NCBI GenBank assembly: GCA_026389415.1
Contig: JAPLHX010000256.1
Location: 1-7,636 of the forward strand
Direction: 5' to 3'
Source of the DNA: Coprothermobacterota bacterium
GTDB taxonomy: Bacteria; Caldisericota; JANLFM01
Length of the DNA stretch: 7,636 nucleotides
The notes under the pieces were generated by a model. It made no database searches. It was given only the letters and a program-made list of their open reading frames with translations, and was not told the DNA's origin. The position numbers and the translations under genes are program-made. This document shows positions 6,609-7,636 of the stretch, one piece after another (the stretch's first letter is position 1; every line of letters starts with the position of its first letter).

Positions 6609-7636
6609 TTAGCGGGAAGCCTGCGAATTTCCCTTGGTTTCCTCCACTTGTTGCGCGATTTGCGCCCACCGCGCCAGTTGGTTCTCCAATTCCGTCTCGA
6701 GTTCGCGCAAGCGTTTCAACTTGGCCGGATACGCCACTGTGTTGGCATGTAAGGCCGGATCGAGGATAGCAGCGGTTAGTTCCGCCTTCTCCTGTTCCAG
6801 CCGACCGATGCAAGTCTCCAATGCCTCTTGCTCGGACAGAAGCGGACGCAAAATTCGGCTGCGTTCCTGCAATTCCTGCGCGCGCAACCGTCGCTCCATT
6901 TTCCGCTTGGGACCATTTTCGTTGCTCCTGCGATCTGTCAGGTTCGGTGCGTCGGCCAAGAAGACTTTGGCCTCCCGCTCTTTCTTCCATCGATAGTAAT
7001 CGTAGTTTCCTTCGTAGCGGGCCAGTTTCCCCGATTGGATTTCCAGCACGCAATTGGCCACGGTATTAATCAGTTGCCGATCATGACTGATCATGATCAG
7101 CGTGCCGCCAAACTGCGAAAGCACATCGGCCAACACCTGACGGGCGAAGATGTCAAGGTGATTGGTGGGCTCGTCCAACACCAGGAAGTTAGCCGGTCGG
7201 ACCAACATCTTGGCCAGCGCGATTCGCGCTCGCTCCCCACCGCTTAAGACCTCGATCGACTTGAATACTTCCTCATCGGAGAACAGGAACATCCCGGCCA
7301 GATTACGTAATTCCTGTGGCAGGAAACCCGGAGCGGCATTGGCTAACTCTTCCCATACGGTCCGCTCCGGCTTCAGAACATCCAGTTGATGTTGCGCATA
7401 GTAATACAAAGAGACGTTCCCGCCGATTTTCCGTTCCCCTGCCTGGATCGGCTCCACCCCCGCCAGCACCTTGAGCAGGGTGGATTTTCCCGCTCCGTTG
7501 GGACCCACTATTGCGATTTTCTGTCCGCGTTCCAAGGAGAAATTCAAATCCCCAAAAACGGTATTTGTTCCATACCGTTTTACGACATGCGCAAGGGTGG
7601 CCACCTGCTGGTGAGAGCGGTTGGGTTGCGGCAGAC
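6609..7636 (-). CDS. ABC-F family ATPase, C-terminal half (5' end outside window)
   Basis: The minus-strand frame is open from the right edge to the TAA at 6609-6611, giving 341 visible residues. The GTG at 7602-7604 is not a credible start. Ten more codons upstream (LPQPNRSHQQ) read like the inter-domain linker of ABC-F proteins, which normally have two ABC domains and about 550-650 residues, so this is the second domain. Counting from that GTG, Walker A is GPNGAGKS (34-41), the Q-loop glutamine is near 71, the signature is LSGGERARIALAK (120-132), Walker B is FLVLDEPTNHLD (140-151) and the H-loop is ISHDR (172-176). A YEGNYDYYRWKKERE block (197-211) and a charged coiled-coil tail (about 255-322) complete the ABC-F pattern. 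There are no membrane segments, so it is a soluble ATPase. ABC-F proteins mostly act on ribosomes as translation factors or antibiotic-protection proteins; the subgroup (Uup- or YheS-like) cannot be decided from this half. It converges on the operon and is probably an unrelated neighbour. Confidence 0.93.
   Translation of the reverse strand, partial: LPQPNRSHQQVATLAHVVKRYGTNTVFGDLNFSLERGQKIAIVGPNGAGKSTLLKVLAGVEPIQAGERKIGGNVSLYYYAQHQLDVLKPERTVWEELANAAPGFLPQELRNLAGMFLFSDEEVFKSIEVLSGGERARIALAKMLVRPANFLVLDEPTNHLDIFARQVLADVLSQFGGTLIMISHDRQLINTVANCVLEIQSGKLARYEGNYDYYRWKKEREAKVFLADAPNLTDRRSNENGPKRKMERRLRAQELQERSRILRPLLSEQEALETCIGRLEQEKAELTAAILDPALHANTVAYPAKLKRLRELETELENQLARWAQIAQQVEETKGNSQASR

Noticed and set aside
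6597..6616. TCCC/GGGA pairing around the ABC-F stop codon as a terminator
   Set aside because: The stem is only 4 bases with a loop of about 9, lacks a T run on either strand and could occur by chance.
7602..7604. GTG as the start of a short single-domain ABC protein
   Set aside because: The frame continues open to the window edge with linker-like residues, and ABC-F proteins carry a first ABC domain upstream, so this is an internal valine.

Overview
The window is bacterial coding DNA, G+C-rich by eye (high 50s percent), almost fully occupied by genes. It carries no RNA gene, insertion sequence, CRISPR array or long repeat that I can recognise. The host lineage cannot be fixed from this sequence. 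The only housekeeping-type gene is an ABC-F ATPase, which is found across bacteria.

Left to right, bases 1-6514 hold a tight three-gene plus-strand operon. (1) The first gene is a large TerB_N/TerB_C-type protein. Its reading frame is open to the left edge of the window, so its start is probably not seen. Upstream of the TerB-type domains it seems to carry a degenerate SNF2-like helicase RecA domain that has lost its catalytic motifs. (2) The second gene is a BrxD-like (DUF2791 / BrxC_BrxD family) P-loop ATPase with intact Walker A and B motifs. It starts 2 bases after gene 1 stops. (3) The third gene is an intact Lhr/BrxHI-like superfamily 2 DNA helicase. It overlaps gene 2 by 4 bases and has its own Shine-Dalgarno sequence. 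Bases 6515-6608 are a short convergent intergenic gap. From 6609 to the right edge, on the minus strand, lies the C-terminal half of an ABC-F ATPase that is cut by the window end.

The interesting unit is the trio. A BrxD-like ATPase next to a BrxHI-like helicase recalls the brxD-brxHI pair of type 2 BREX phage-defence loci. TerB_N/TerB_C proteins have been predicted from comparative genomics to sit in DNA-processing stress or defence complexes. No BREX hallmark gene (methyltransferase, PglZ, BrxC) is visible here. A plausible model, which is inference, is a cytoplasmic DNA-surveillance or DNA-processing complex. In it, the helicase and ATPase would supply motor activity, and the large TerB-type protein, with a dead helicase-like module, would act as scaffold or sensor. 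Any nuclease or other effector would have to lie to the left of the window, or the system works without one.
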